The notes below the pieces were generated by a model. That model saw only the letters and a list, made by a program, of their open reading frames with translations, searched no databases and was not told the DNA's origin. DNA of 50,520 nucleotides from Brachionus koreanus. Its lineage: Eukaryota > Rotifera > Eurotatoria > Ploima > Brachionidae. The position numbers were made by a program, and so were the translations under genes. Numbering within the stretch: position 1 is the first letter of the stretch; each line of letters starts with the position of its first letter. Below are positions 31,496-42,953 of this stretch, piece by piece. The DNA lies in the NCBI GenBank assembly GCA_016987375.1, contig PJRA01000272.1, positions 390,671-441,190 on the forward strand, written 5' to 3'.

Positions 31496-31775
31496 AGATA
31501 CTTTAGATCATTCTAATCAATTGTATTTACAATAATAAAAAAACGATTTGAAAACTTTTTTTCGTTTCAATTCAGTCTTTAGTGTTATGCTGACAATAAA
31601 ATCTGTTCAAATAGCATATTTTAAATGCTCGTAGAGCGCTTGTTTGTTGGCGTGAAAATCGTCATCGAAAAGTGTCATCGCATACAATAAAACGCCTGAA
31701 AAAACGCACATCAAAATTAGAATTTTTATTTACGTCAAAAAACGCCTGTTGTTACGTCAAAATTAACAGGCTTTT
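31496..31775. other. Segment present in copy B only
   Basis: About 280 bp that splits the duplication, richer in GC toward its right end, with repeated ACGCCTG and ACGTCAAAA motifs (31690-31775). No target duplication or terminal repeat is clear, so insertion in B and deletion from A cannot be told apart. Confidence 0.5.
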
Positions 31776-31838
31776 TTTCTTTTAATTATTAAATTTTCAT
31801 TGATTTTATTAATTTATTAATTTGTTTAAAGATTTTTA

Positions 31839-32816
31839 GGGTCTCGTCCAATATGTGATCACTTGATCACAAAAAATGTGATCTTTTAAATAATGCTGGT
31901 TTTGTGAACAAGACTGATCACCAAATCGATTATCACACAATATGTGATCAAATGATTGATCACGATAATTTTAATACTGATCACTAAAAATGTATTACTG
32001 ATCACGCTTGAATAAAATTCAAACTTAACTAAAAAAATGTTTTATGAACAGGACTGATCCAAATCGATTAAGGAAAAAAATTGAATCAACTGTCTTTAAA
32101 ACAGTCAACTCGGCAGCCCAAGATCGAATAATAGCCAAAATTACACGATCGGCTTTTTAAACAATGAAAAAAACAGGCTTCAAAGATTGATTTAAATGTT
32201 CCACAAGAACTCCATCGCCATGAAATAATGATATTCTTGGCATTGGTAGATCTTTTTCTTTGCTTTAGACTCATTACTCTACCAAATTTTTTGCAGTAAG
32301 ATTTATAGCATTTTTGATCTTTTTGGACTAAGCCAATCTTAGCTATTTTCTCAAAAAGTTTTAAATCTTCACTTTCAGATGAATCCATTTTTTAATATTA
32401 TATTCAAGACATTCAAAGTTTTATATACTTCAGTTCTCAAGCTAAGTAAGCGTAAGAATGATTATATAAAAAAAATTTCAAAACTGAAGCACTTATAATT
32501 TACATTGTAATATTAATGCGACATCTTTTTACCAAGAAAAGTTTATATTTTAATGATCAATATATAATAAATAAGATAAAGATAAATTTGATCACATATT
32601 GTGTAATCAAAAGATTTTTTTTATAAAACTTTAAATGAAACTTTGATCAAAAAAATAAAAATATTGATCACAAGTTTTTTCCTTAATTTCAATTTTTATT
32701 TTTTTGATCACATATTGTGTGATCATCGATTTGGTGATCAGTATTGTTCACAAAACCAGCATTATTAAAAAGATCTCATTTTTTGTGATCAAGTGATCAC
32801 ATATTGGACAAGACCC
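31839..32816. mobile_element. Merlin-type DNA transposon, 978 bp, internally decayed
   Basis: Terminal inverted repeats of about 112 bp (31839-31950 and 32705-32816) start GGGTCTCGTCCAATATGTGA and GGGTCTTGTCCAATATGTGA, with about five mismatches by eye. They are flanked by an exact 8-bp target duplication GATTTTTA (31831-31838 and 32817-32824). The termini are built from many TGATCA/GTGATCAC palindromes. The interior carries a transposase remnant (minus, 32388-32086). Eight-base duplications, GG termini and the transposase fragment fit the Merlin/IS1016 superfamily. The element is non-autonomous in its present state. Confidence 0.85.
32086..32388 (-). pseudogene. Merlin/ISXO2-like transposase remnant
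   Basis: ATG at 32388 starts about 100 residues with a C-x-x-x-C-like N-terminal zinc-ribbon trace (CYKSYCKKFG), then SWRWSSCGTFKSIFEACFF, like the W-C…GTFFE region of Merlin/ISXO2 transposases. The expected continuation (ADRVILAIIRSWAAELTV) is in another frame just downstream, so a frameshift separates them. The DDE catalytic part is absent, presumably deleted. Confidence 0.65.
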
Positions 32817-32834
32817 GATTTTTAAAAAAAGAAA

Positions 32835-33440
32835 AAACTCCATCATGATCGATTTTTTTTGCTTTGCTTATATTTTGGGGTTTGGATGTCTTTGGTCGCA
32901 GAATATACGTTTTCGTTCATTCATGTAGTGCAGTCGATTGAATCGTGGGCATAGTCAAAGTCTTAATGAAACTAATGAATGGATAGATATTGCTATCTAA
33001 ACCAATACCTACTTTGAGAACTTTTTTCAAGCAAAGTAATCACTGTCGGGCCAAAAAGACTTGTCATTTGTGTAATTTTTGGCATGTTGTCACCCTCAAA
33101 AGTTAAATAATTTTCGTCCTCCAAAATAAGTGAACATGTTGAATGTTAAAGCTTATTTGAAAGTATTTCGCTCAAGTGCTTTGTTTTTTTCATTTTGAAA
33201 GGCACTTTTATTTTGGCGTTTTTTCACGTTTTCTATATGAAATTCCCATATTTTAAAATTTTTCATTTTCTTTACAGTTTTTTCTGCGCTGCAGATGTCC
33301 AGGTGGTTGTTCAACAAGTTCTTTTATTGTTCTTAATCAGCCCTCCATTTTGATAACGGTTGATCGTATCATATGTTGTTCCTCGTTCAGTAACAGAAAG
33401 TCTCATTGCAGAAGATTTCGGTCAGCATTTGATATTTTTT
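32835..33440 (-). pseudogene. Decayed Tc1/mariner transposase
   Basis: Minus-strand reading in pieces gives a helix-turn-helix part (RLSVTERGTTYDTINRYQNG near 33405), a catalytic-domain part (LILEDENYLTFEGDNMP near 33110) and a C-terminal part (TTWMNENVY-like, with a stop for the Trp, near 32930). The order matches mariner transposases, but at least eight stops and frame losses make it dead. The C-terminal end lies within about 40 bp of the Merlin insertion. Confidence 0.65.
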
Positions 33441-34108
33441 ATCATCAAAAGAACTAATCAATAAAGACAAAAAATCCCTGGAATAATTTCGGGAACAGAG
33501 GATCCATTTTTAAAAAGGATTCATGAAAGTGATCAGTTTTACTTTCAATTAGCTCTTAAAGCTTCAATTTATTAATAAACTCGTTTTTATTCAAGCCTAA
33601 ATTTGAAAGATACTGATGATAATTAAAACAAACGTAAACCAAGTTGAAAATTTGGGTATTTTTAAAGACTTATGCATCTATAAGTATTGTTAAAGTAATT
33701 ATATCTGTCCTATTCAGATAGCTTACTCAATTCTAAACAATTTGATATTCTAACAGCTTAATTAGCTACAAAAATAACTGAGATACGGTTATCTAATTTA
33801 AATCAGCTGTAAAAAAAAATGTAACTTGTGAACGGAAGCTGATATTTTTAAAATTCTAACAGGTTATAAATCAAAAAATATTTAAGTATTTAATTTCTGT
33901 TTTTTTTTTTGCTTTATATTCATTTAAAAAAAAATGTCTTTTAATTGCTTGAAAGGTTGGTAACAAAATTTAAAAAAAAACAAATTTATTTAATTTTTTC
34001 AATACTTTTTTTTGTCAATATTTTCATTTATTTAAAATAAAAATAAAAAATTAAAACTATTTAATTTGACTAAACAATTATTGATAAACACTTAAAAATT
34101 AACTTTGG
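33441..34108. other. Intergenic DNA
   Basis: No supported feature between the mariner remnant and the 3' end of the DLC-like gene. Confidence 0.35.
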
Positions 34109-34114
34109 TTTATT
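34109..34114 (-). promoter_or_regulatory. Polyadenylation signal AATAAA
   Basis: Minus-strand AATAAA about 54 nt after the TGA at 34168 of the DLC-like gene. Confidence 0.5.
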
Positions 34115-34167
34115 TACACACATATACACTGCCAAATCCTCGTTTCTAATACTGCCAATTTAAGTCT

Positions 34168-37100
34168 TCAAAACTTAACGCTGAAAGTTTCTCTTAAATT
34201 TACCAAATTTCGTCTTAAAAAATAGACTTGCATTTTTTTATACCATTCAGACGAAAATCCCCTAAAAATAAATTCAAATAAAATCAATGAAAATTAATTT
34301 TATTTCTCAAATTTAAATTTACATTAAATCTCCACGAAACAATTGATGTAGCTTGCACTTGTAGTCATTTATTTTTTCAATTAAATAAAAATTTCTCAAT
34401 GTTACAGCTCTTATATCGCCCAATAAATTAGCTTTTTCGTGCTCGATTGAATAGCTCAAAACAAAATAAGAGTATTTTGAATTGAAATTGGAAGCCTTTG
34501 TCCAATGTCTCAGTTCGCAAAAATCTCTACTAGCTTGTGGCGCCATAAAGTGCATTACATACTGAAATATGTCTGTTTGCTCATTTAACTGTTCAATTAT
34601 TCTTGATTCTAGTAAATCTTCATCCCAGAGACCTCTTGCGTGAAGAATTTTGTTTCTTATATCAAGCGGACTCGATTCTATTTCAATGGTTAATTTCCAC
34701 AATCTCAGCAATGGGTGATTGTCATCGACCTGCTTGTAATAAATTTCGCATACAGAATCAGTTCTGAACTTTTTCCAGCGAGATTTATCCTTCAATTCTT
34801 TGTGCATTTCATTTATTTTAGAATTTAACTCTTCATTTAAATTTGAAATTTGACTAAACATCGTTATTTTGTAATTGTAAACTTCTATATTTTTTAAGTA
34901 AGGACATTCTTGGTATAATTTGTTGGGTACTTGGAATATTTTTTTAGAATTTTCAATCATGAATGTAAGACATTCTAAGGACGAATTGCATTGACGTGAC
35001 ATTAATTGAGTGGTATCTTTGGAAAAAAAATTGGCTATGGAATGCGGACTTGGTGGTGTTGACGAATGGCCGCTTGAATTGGCTTCTTTTAAATTCAAGT
35101 TGAAAAGAGTTGGAGCCAAACAAATGGCAAGGTTGCGAGAATCCATCTTTTCAATTAAATTTTATAAATAAAAGAGAAATAAATAAATTTAAAATCTACT
35201 TTATGAATCTTTGAATTTTTTGATATGTCGTGTAGAAAATAAAGCAAACACTGTATTGAATCACGATACTCGTCATCCAGAGTTATCATACAAAACTGTA
35301 CTGCTTCTAGTCTTTCGTTTTCTGGTAAATCTTTAAATCAGTAAAAATTATTTTATAGCAAATGCTAGAATAATTTGAAAATTTAAATTCAAATAAAAAT
35401 TTAATTAAAAGTCAATTAATTTTAAAACAGATAATTTTTGTTTAATTGAAAAACTTACATGTAAAAATATCTATTAAATTCTGTGATTGTTTGTTTGAGA
35501 ATAAGCATTCAGGAAGATCGCGAAAGTATTGTTTTAAAACATCAGCTAAATCTACACCCATCGTTTCATAATGATTAAAGTCGTCCGCAATCAAATCAGA
35601 TTTAGATGTGCTTTGTGAGCTCAATCCACTACCGATACTTCCTATGCTGTTCAAATCAGTACAATTGTTGATGTTAAGATAGGCAATTTTTTTCTCGACT
35701 TCCTCTGCACTGAACTGATTAGTCCTCTCGATCAGATCACGGATCACATTCATTCGAACTTTGGAGCCACTACGGCGAAACAGTCCGATTGTGTTGACAC
35801 AATTTTTACGAATGTATCTCATTATTTGTATGATTGCTTGCGGTAGTGGTTGTCCAAAACGCTGATAGTTTAATTTTAACGGAACACCGAATATATTTTT
35901 ATTTTTATAAATCGATTGATCTATAGACTTTTGATGTCGCTTGATAAATTTAGGCATAGTTCTTAAAAAAAATTAATTAATTCCTTGTATTTGATTACTG
36001 ATAAAATTATTTTATTAAAATTTTTTAGAGTTTTACAGTTATTCATTTAATTTTTTAATAAAAAAATATTTTTCAAAAGTTTTTTGAAGAAATAAAGTGT
36101 TTTTTTTAAAAAAAGAAAATAATTTTTAAATTTATTTTTCTAAATTATTCGTTCAAATTTTACAAATTAATTGTGTACTCGACCAATATGTTCACTGAGG
36201 CATTTGGTACCTAACATATATCTATCACAATATGGATACTTATTAAGTAAAAAGCTTATAATAGCTGACAAAGAAACATTTTTCAAAAAGTTTATCCAAA
36301 ATTGTATTTTAAATAAGAAAATAATAAAATTGTGCAATCACTTGTTTAGTCGTAAAAAGTTTGGGTAACGATTTAGTTTACTTCGCAAACCCGGTGTCGA
36401 ATCTACTCAATTTTTTTGGCTACCTAGACCAGATTCAATAGACTTTTACCCAATTTTTCAGGTTATAAGCCCAAGCTTGATGGCTTTTACACCATAAAAT
36501 TGATTAAATGCCTAAGATTTCTCATTTGGTAACCTGAAAAATTGGGTCATAGTCTATTGAATCTGGTCTAGGTAGCCAAAAATTAGGTGGATTCGAGATC
36601 GGGTCTGAATAACAAACTCAATCTAAACAAGTGTTGGGTATTGTCAGTAGCGATCACTGGGCCGCCCAAAAATGATGTTGAAAAAAATTTTAAATATGGA
36701 AATTTGATAGATAAAAGAAGTTAGTACAAGACAAAATAATAAAATAAATAAATTTTAAAAAAAAGTTTTGACCCCTGCCGCCATCAAGACGGCTAGCACC
36801 AAGGTTAGACGCTCTAGTGGACCGCTACTAACCTAAGCCTGATACCTAAAAAAAATCTGTGCTAATGCCTGGTTTTCTGCAACAATTTTTTTCAATTCTT
36901 TTATCTATCAAATTTTTTTAAGCTTGATATTCTCTTGATTATTGATGGCCGCCACTGATGATACTATAAACTATTTAACAGTTAATCATCTTTAGATGCT
37001 CAAGTAATTTTAAATTAAGTAAATAATTTAAAATTCTTCTTCTATTTCTTCTAAATTTCTCTATTTTGAATATTATATTCATTTGAGCATTTTATTTTTA

Positions 37101-40100
37101 TTGTTTTATTAAAAAATAATTTTTCTTTTTTTTAAATTGAGAAATTGTTTTAACCTAAAATAGTTTTTTTTAAGCCCGTATAGCCGAGCGGTTTGTGTGA
37201 TAGTCATGCAAGCAGAGGATCGAGGGTTCAAAACCCACTGAGGGTGGAAAAATCTTCAAAATATCTCTGCAATACAGGGCGCATGCTTAAGCCCCTTTCA
37301 TAAAAAAAATGGGAGACCGATNNNNNNNNNNNNNNNNNNNNNNNNNNNNNNNNNNNNNNNNNNNNNNNNNNNNNNNNNNNNNNNNNNNNNNNNNNNNNNN
37401 NNNNNNNNNNNNNNNNNNNNNNNNNNNNNNNNNNNNNNNNNNNNNNNNNNNNNNNNNNNNNNNNNNNNNNNNNNNNNNNNNNNNNNNNNNNNNNNNNNNN
37501 NNNNNNNNNNNNNNNNNNNNNNNNNNNNNNNNNNNNNNNNNNNNNNNNNTGCAATTTAGTGCAAATTTTATCTAATGTTTTTTTAATGATGTGCATTTTA
37601 CAGAGATATGAAGAGTATTTGCAGAATTTAGAATTCTTTTCTACAAACTTGTACAACATTGTACTGTTTGCAGAACCATTTTTGCACAAATAGAAAAATA
37701 ATTATATATTTTTTTCTTTTTGTACTAAGATTTTACATTGCCAAGAAAATAAAAACTTGATTAAAATAATGAAGCATAAATTTTTATCTATTCAAAATTC
37801 CTTACTTTAGACGATTCCAGGCATTTTTCGTCGGATTTTGATAATGTTCTTCAATCTTAGCTTCTATTTTAATAAAACATTGACTTTTAAGCTCGGCTAT
37901 TTGCTTTACATTTAAATTTGTCAAAAGCATTTTAGAAGATTTTAAACTTGGACGATGCGATTTAACAAAGCTAGGCCATTTTTCGCGTCTCTTGCAAATT
38001 TCTCTAGTCAACGAGCCGCCAACACCGGAATCACGTCTTTCGCGTTTTGTCTCATTGCTTTTACCTGAGACAATAGTTTCGTTCTTTAGCTCGAGTTTAG
38101 GTAAATTTTCCTCAAGCCTTTTTTCTTCTCGTTTAGCCTTTGGAACTATATAGACAGTCATTGATGGTTGTTTTAGATTGTTAGGAGAAGCAGGCGCTGA
38201 GTTTGGGTTCGAACCTAACACATTATTACTCGGCTCTAAAATACTTGGATTGGTCAAGTCAAGAAAAGATTTGGATTGGGTAGAATTGTCGGCAAGATTC
38301 GGTGATAGGATTTTTTTAGTCTTTTGCTTATCTTCCAATCGGAAAGAATGATGACGAGAAATGCCCAATTGATGAGCGGCTCTTTGGCTAATATTTAGAC
38401 TGGTGCGCTGACCGCACCGATCTGGCATTGACGAATTTATCTTGAGCATCTTATCCGTTCCTAGATCAGCTTCTAAGCATGCCAAATATTCTTCTTCAGT
38501 ACTGTCGTCTTCGTCGTCTTCGAAAATTTTCTTAAAACAAAAATTTTTTATATGCTCTCATTTTTTTTTTTCATTAAATAAAATAGAAAAAAAATTTTTA
38601 AAAAAATTTCTAAATTTATACTAATTAAAAAAATAGAAATGATAATTTTTAAGTGGCGTGACAGAAGCTTCGAGTCAAATTAAACAAGCACTAAACTCAA
38701 GTTAAATAAAAATGATTGCGGTAAAGATCAGGCTTAATCACGAGAATTTACTTGAGTAATAAGTCTTAAATGAGTGATTCTAATCATATTTTCAATAAAA
38801 AAGTCAATTTTTAACTTATTTAACGACTTGAAACAATTCTGAAAGTTATTAAATATTTTTTGTTGGAATATGAATTTAATAAAGTTGAGAATTTTATTAA
38901 AAGTTTAATGATGCTTCAAAAATTGATCAATTTCTTGGTTGTTTTCAGTAAATGAAAAAATCAAATAAATCAATGGTCCAAAAATGTGATTTTTTCAAAT
39001 TATCTTCTTTTTATTAAAAATTTATATTTAAATTGCCTCGTTTTACTACTCCTCTCCTAAATAGCGCCTGATTCTTTAGTTCAAATAACACTATTTTCTA
39101 TGAAAATATTTCTATTGTTTTTTAAACAAAATTAAAAGCTTAGAAAGAGTTTTCTTTTTATTTAAGAAAAAATTTATCTATATTTTTGAAGCCTTTTAGT
39201 GAATAAAATCTAAGTAAGAAAATTCTATTTGGTTTATTTAAATTACACAGTCTGATTCAAAATTTTTCATTTAATTTAAATTTAATTAAATATTCTGGGA
39301 GAATAAACAATAAAAAATGATCTTTAAAAAAAAAAAATTTCTTATTTATGATTAATTTTTGATCGTAGCTTTACTCTTTGACAAAATTAAAAAAAAATAC
39401 ACCGTAATTTTCAATTCTTGAAATCGATCTTACTCTTAAATTTAAGACATGTTAAAATTCTAGTAAAAAAATTAGAATAACAAGAAAAGGCATTTGTTTA
39501 CAAGTACAAAATTTAAAGGCGGATAATAAAATTTAAAATATAAAAAACTAGAAAAAAAATCTGTAAAGAACTAATTTTAGGTGACCTTCTAATTTTTTGC
39601 TTTTAAGTTCATTTTTTCTCAAACAAGTCCTCTAATCCTTTAAAACTTATTTTAATTTTGTAAAATTCATTAATAAAAATTCCATTTTATTTAATCAGCT
39701 ACTCTGTTAAATTAAAAAAATAATTTAATTAAAAAAAAAGTATCTGGTTGCATATAAAAATAAAATCAATATTAACTTTTTGACCAGGAACCAAGATTTA
39801 TTTTAGTTATAATAATAGGTTAATTAATACTAAATCTAAACTTTAACAATCACAGATAAAGTGAAAATATTAAAGACTAAATTTTATTAAATAAACCGTC
39901 TATTAAAATCAAATTAATTTCAATCATGCATTTGAAAAAAAAATTATATTTAGAATTTTCTAAACACTTAGATTGTTGAACAAAATAAAATTCAAGATTT
40001 TTTTGAATAATTAGTATTTAAATTTAATGCATAAAAAATTTGAATGATTGAGTAATTTTTAAGAAATCGTGCTATTTATTCTAGATTAAAATCTTAAATA

Positions 40101-42174
40101 ATTAAATTTATTCTCAGTAAATAAAGTATTTAGGATCTAATTTTAAAATAAAAAAAAATAAATTTGTTTTTAACATAGACGAAAATAGGCTATTTAAAAA
40201 ATAAATAACAAAAATTTTCAAGTTTTGTAAATGCAAAACATTTAAAAATTTTTCATTTACACTAATAGGCTTATTTAAACTAATTGATTTTTCAAATTTT
40301 TAGAGATAAAAGTCAAACCTAGATAGGATTATTGTTTGATTTTTTCTACACTAATTCCTTTGTCTAAATGCTAACTAACAGCCATTTTGAAAATCAAATT
40401 GAAATATATGAAAAAAAAAATTTTTTTTTTCTAAATAACAAAAAAAACTGAAATTTGAACCAAAAATATATTTTAACAATTTTCCTATTTAAGATTCATT
40501 TTTTTGAGTTGATTTTTTTTTAATTCGGGACCTTATTAAATACTGGTCTGAACGTTTGGTTAAAAATAATTTCATTTGGTGAAAAACTGATAGATATTTT
40601 CAAAATCAATAAACCATGCAATATTGGATGACTAAAAGGTTGAATTTTTTTAATTTAGATATCTCGGTCAATTTATTAAGATAAATTATAATATTAATAA
40701 CGCTTGAGCGGATTAGTATTAAATGCTTGATAACTGTGACAAATTGACAAAATTTCGATCAGCTAAATGGCTTGTTAAATTAGTTACTATGGACAAGCGT
40801 CTGAGAAAAGTCTAGTTCAACAAGCACTTGATCTCAATTATTGATTTGAAATCAGACTTGAACGGAAAATGCAGATTAAATTTAGCGAAATAGCATATTT
40901 TAGATAAAGAGAGTGAGAAATTGGCTCTTTTCAATTAAAATCTAGCTGATTCGAAAACATTTTTGAAACAAGCTTATCTATTAAATTCTTATTAAATAGT
41001 CTGGGCTACTAATAATTCAATAAAGCTCTCTAATTTCATTTTTTTTTGCAATTTGCGATGAGAATTAGGCCATTTGGGCTAATGCAATAAAACGAGAATC
41101 TCGAAACAAATACAAAATAGATGATGCAATGATTAGTTATCCAAGAATGCGCTCTAAACAATTTTATTTTTAGATAAGGTTTCTCCGAAAGAAAATAGTA
41201 TTTTACTAAAGGTTAACTTTGGCTAGCAGGCCGAAGCCCGATTTCATCACTACAAACCAAATTTATTGAATAATAAATCAATCATAAATATTAATTTTAA
41301 ACATTTATTCAAATGATTAACCTTTCTAATGCTTGGATTAGGAAGTTAATCCTTTACAGCGCACCAGGCTTAGTCAAAATGTCGTGCGTTAATCTTTTTT
41401 AATAAATTTTCTTGTTTGACTTTGGTAAAATAAAAATTTGATCAAAAAAAAAAAAAGAAAAAAGCCTTTATTTAAAAAAAAATAGCCTAATAATAAATAT
41501 TATCTTGTTAATTTAATAAAATTATTGCCAATGGTTGCTTTAGTCCGTTGCTTAGATTTATACACCGAGATTAATGAAAAAATAAATTTCAAAGGGTTTG
41601 TATATGAACGTGAGTGATTAGAGCTTGTCAAGTTAGCCAAAAAAAAAAAAATGTAAATATTAGATTGATTTAAGACTGCGAATGTTTGTCGACAAAAAGC
41701 CACGACTCTAAAACAAAAAATATTTTGACTTACTTGAATTAAATATTTGCGGTCGAGTTTTTGGTTTATTGACGAGTATAAAATTTCAAGTCGTCTGTTT
41801 TATAAAAAAAAAATAAAAAAGAAAATTAATTAAAAATTTCAAAAATATGTGAGAAAATGAAACAGGTGTTCGTATATCAAATTTAAGGCCAATTAAAAAC
41901 AGACTAAAAAATTTAGATGCTGACTTTTTGATCGCTATATGATCGCACTCTTGCAAATTTTTGCTACCGATTTCCTTCAAAACCAGCTCCAAATTGTCTG
42001 ATGTTCTGTCTAAACACAAGAAATAAAGAAAATTAATAAATAGACTTGAAATTTAATGCTCAAATTACTCAGAACAGAATAAACTATTCCTGAGAATCCA
42101 GCGTTTATAAGCCATTTGCATGCAATTTGTAAGTCCATTAGATCTTTTGTGAGTAAATAAATAAGCTTGTTCAT
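34168..42174 (-). CDS. DLC1: DLC/STARD family RhoGAP (SAM + RhoGAP + START), 842 aa, eight exons
   Basis: Exons 42174-42069, 42009-41925, 41794-41734, 38530-37806, 35961-35459, 35330-35200, 35146-34323 and 34261-34168 join in frame (2529 nt). SAM domain at about residues 1-75 (ACKWLINAGFSG … IKKRLEILYSSINQ). A Ser-rich linker contains the family motif RRDSGVGGSLTR. RhoGAP at about 350-550 (FGVPLKL … GLFRRSGSKVR, with the catalytic Arg finger at about 388 … AICLAPTLFNLN). START at about 630-842, ending SSEWYKKM on the small last exon. Relatives (DLC1, STARD8/13, fly cv-c) switch off RhoA at focal adhesions. The exon 2 donor is the weak GTCAGC, chosen because it keeps frame and completes the SAM helix. 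The start is the first in-frame ATG seen; an upstream exon is possible. Intron 3 (3.2 kb) and intron 4 (1.8 kb) hold repeats. Confidence 0.9.
36389..36604. mobile_element. MITE with about 80-bp inverted repeats
   Basis: Ends start ACCCGGTGTCGAATCTACTC (left) and, on the minus strand, ACCCGATCTCGAATCCACCT (right). The arms share GGCTACCTAGACCAGATTCA and continue through AGACT…ACCCAATTTTTCAGGTTA. No coding capacity; the target duplication is not clear. It lies in intron 4 of the DLC-like gene. Confidence 0.7.
36700..36920 (-). mobile_element. tRNA-derived SINE-like repeat inside a loose inverted repeat
   Basis: A GC-rich core at about 36770-36850 reads on the minus strand as CTAGAGCGTCTAACCTTGGT … GGGGTCAAAACTT, resembling a degenerate tRNA A-box region and B box, followed by an AT-rich tail. 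Outside it, AAATTTGATAGATAAAAGAA at about 36701-36720 recurs inverted at about 36894-36913. Confidence 0.35.
37173..37321 (+). mobile_element. tRNA-derived SINE head
   Basis: GCCCGTATAGCCGAGCGGTT contains a good Pol III A box (TAGCCGAGCGG), and GAGGGTTCAAAACCC about 50 bases on is a B box. The part between does not fold into a proper anticodon arm, and non-tRNA sequence follows (CAGGGCGCATGCTTAAGCCC). So this is a SINE with a tRNA head rather than a tRNA gene. It runs into the assembly gap. Confidence 0.65.
37322..37549. other. Assembly gap, 228 N
   Basis: Unsequenced bases inside the SINE-bearing intron; frames running through it are artefacts. Confidence 0.99.
38640..41490. other. Intron 3 of the DLC-like gene, nothing else seen
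   Basis: About 3.2 kb (38531-41733) of AT-rich sequence with no exon of convincing splice frame. Near its 5' side a possible alternative splice (donor 41733, acceptor AG at 41709-41708, 26 nt) would give a SAM-only product ending STNIRSLKSI. Confidence 0.35.
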
Positions 42175-42953
42175 TTGATAAAAAATATTTTTTTAAAGAA
42201 ATTACTTTGATTGCTTGCGATACTTTCCTCAATGAACAAGATCCCCTTTAGTTTATTAAGTTTATAAATTATTAACAACTTTTTTTGTTGATTAATTCAG
42301 CAATACACCAAAACTTTTACTACTTTTATATGCTCTAATATTGAACTGGACTTCGTAAATACTAACTTAATCGCTCCTGTAAACTTTTAGATTAGATTAA
42401 AAAGATATTGTAATAGTTTTCCTAATCGAAATTTAAAGTCGAGATAAATGGACATTTGTTGAATAATTTTAAAACTTTTTTTTATCTAATACAAAGATTT
42501 TCTTTATTTATTTAACGCCATTTTAAATTTTAAAAAGTGAATCTTTTTTTTTAGCTAGGTCAATGCTAACTATAGTTTTTAATTTTATCTTAAATTTTTT
42601 AATTCAAATTTAAAAAGAAGAAAAATTATTTCACGCATTTGCTTAATTTTACTTTTCATCCAACAAACTATCTGTTTGATTGTTTATTGAAATCAACTCC
42701 TTTAAATTGCAATAGAGTAATCGCAATTTAACTTTAGCTTGACAAAAATCAAGTTTAAATATAAAACCATTTTGTCTAATTAAAACAATATTTTGACTTG
42801 AAATCAGTTTTAGTTTTTAATTTATTTATTTATCATTATATTTGTTTGTAATTAATGCAAAGCTAATCTTAAAAGTAACAAATTTTTATTTAAACTATTA
42901 AAATTTTTAGAAAAAAAAATTTAATTAGTAAATCTGACTTTTCGTCGCAAAGT

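Larger units (their letters stand above)
29395..31830 (+). repeat. Segmental inverted duplication, copy B
   Basis: Inverse of 3714-5860. Similarity is patchy from about 29350, high from about 29430, and nearly complete through the gene to 31495. It is interrupted by about 280 bp (31496-31775) absent from A, then resumes for about 55 bp to 31830, right next to the target duplication of the Merlin element. Confidence 0.9.

Noticed and set aside
31350..31535. 61-codon plus frame after copy B gene
   Set aside because: It spans the 3' flank of the duplication, is interrupted by the copy-specific segment and is not kept in copy A.
37173..37245. Genuine tRNA gene
   Set aside because: A and B boxes are present, but the middle does not form an anticodon arm and no clean acceptor stem closes it, so a SINE head is the better reading.
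37228..37689. Frames running through the N gap
   Set aside because: Most of their length is unsequenced; they have no meaning.
41500..41703. 67-codon minus frame downstream of SAM exon 3
   Set aside because: It reads through a probable intron and a T tract. Part of it may be a short alternative exon (see findings), but the long frame itself is not convincing.
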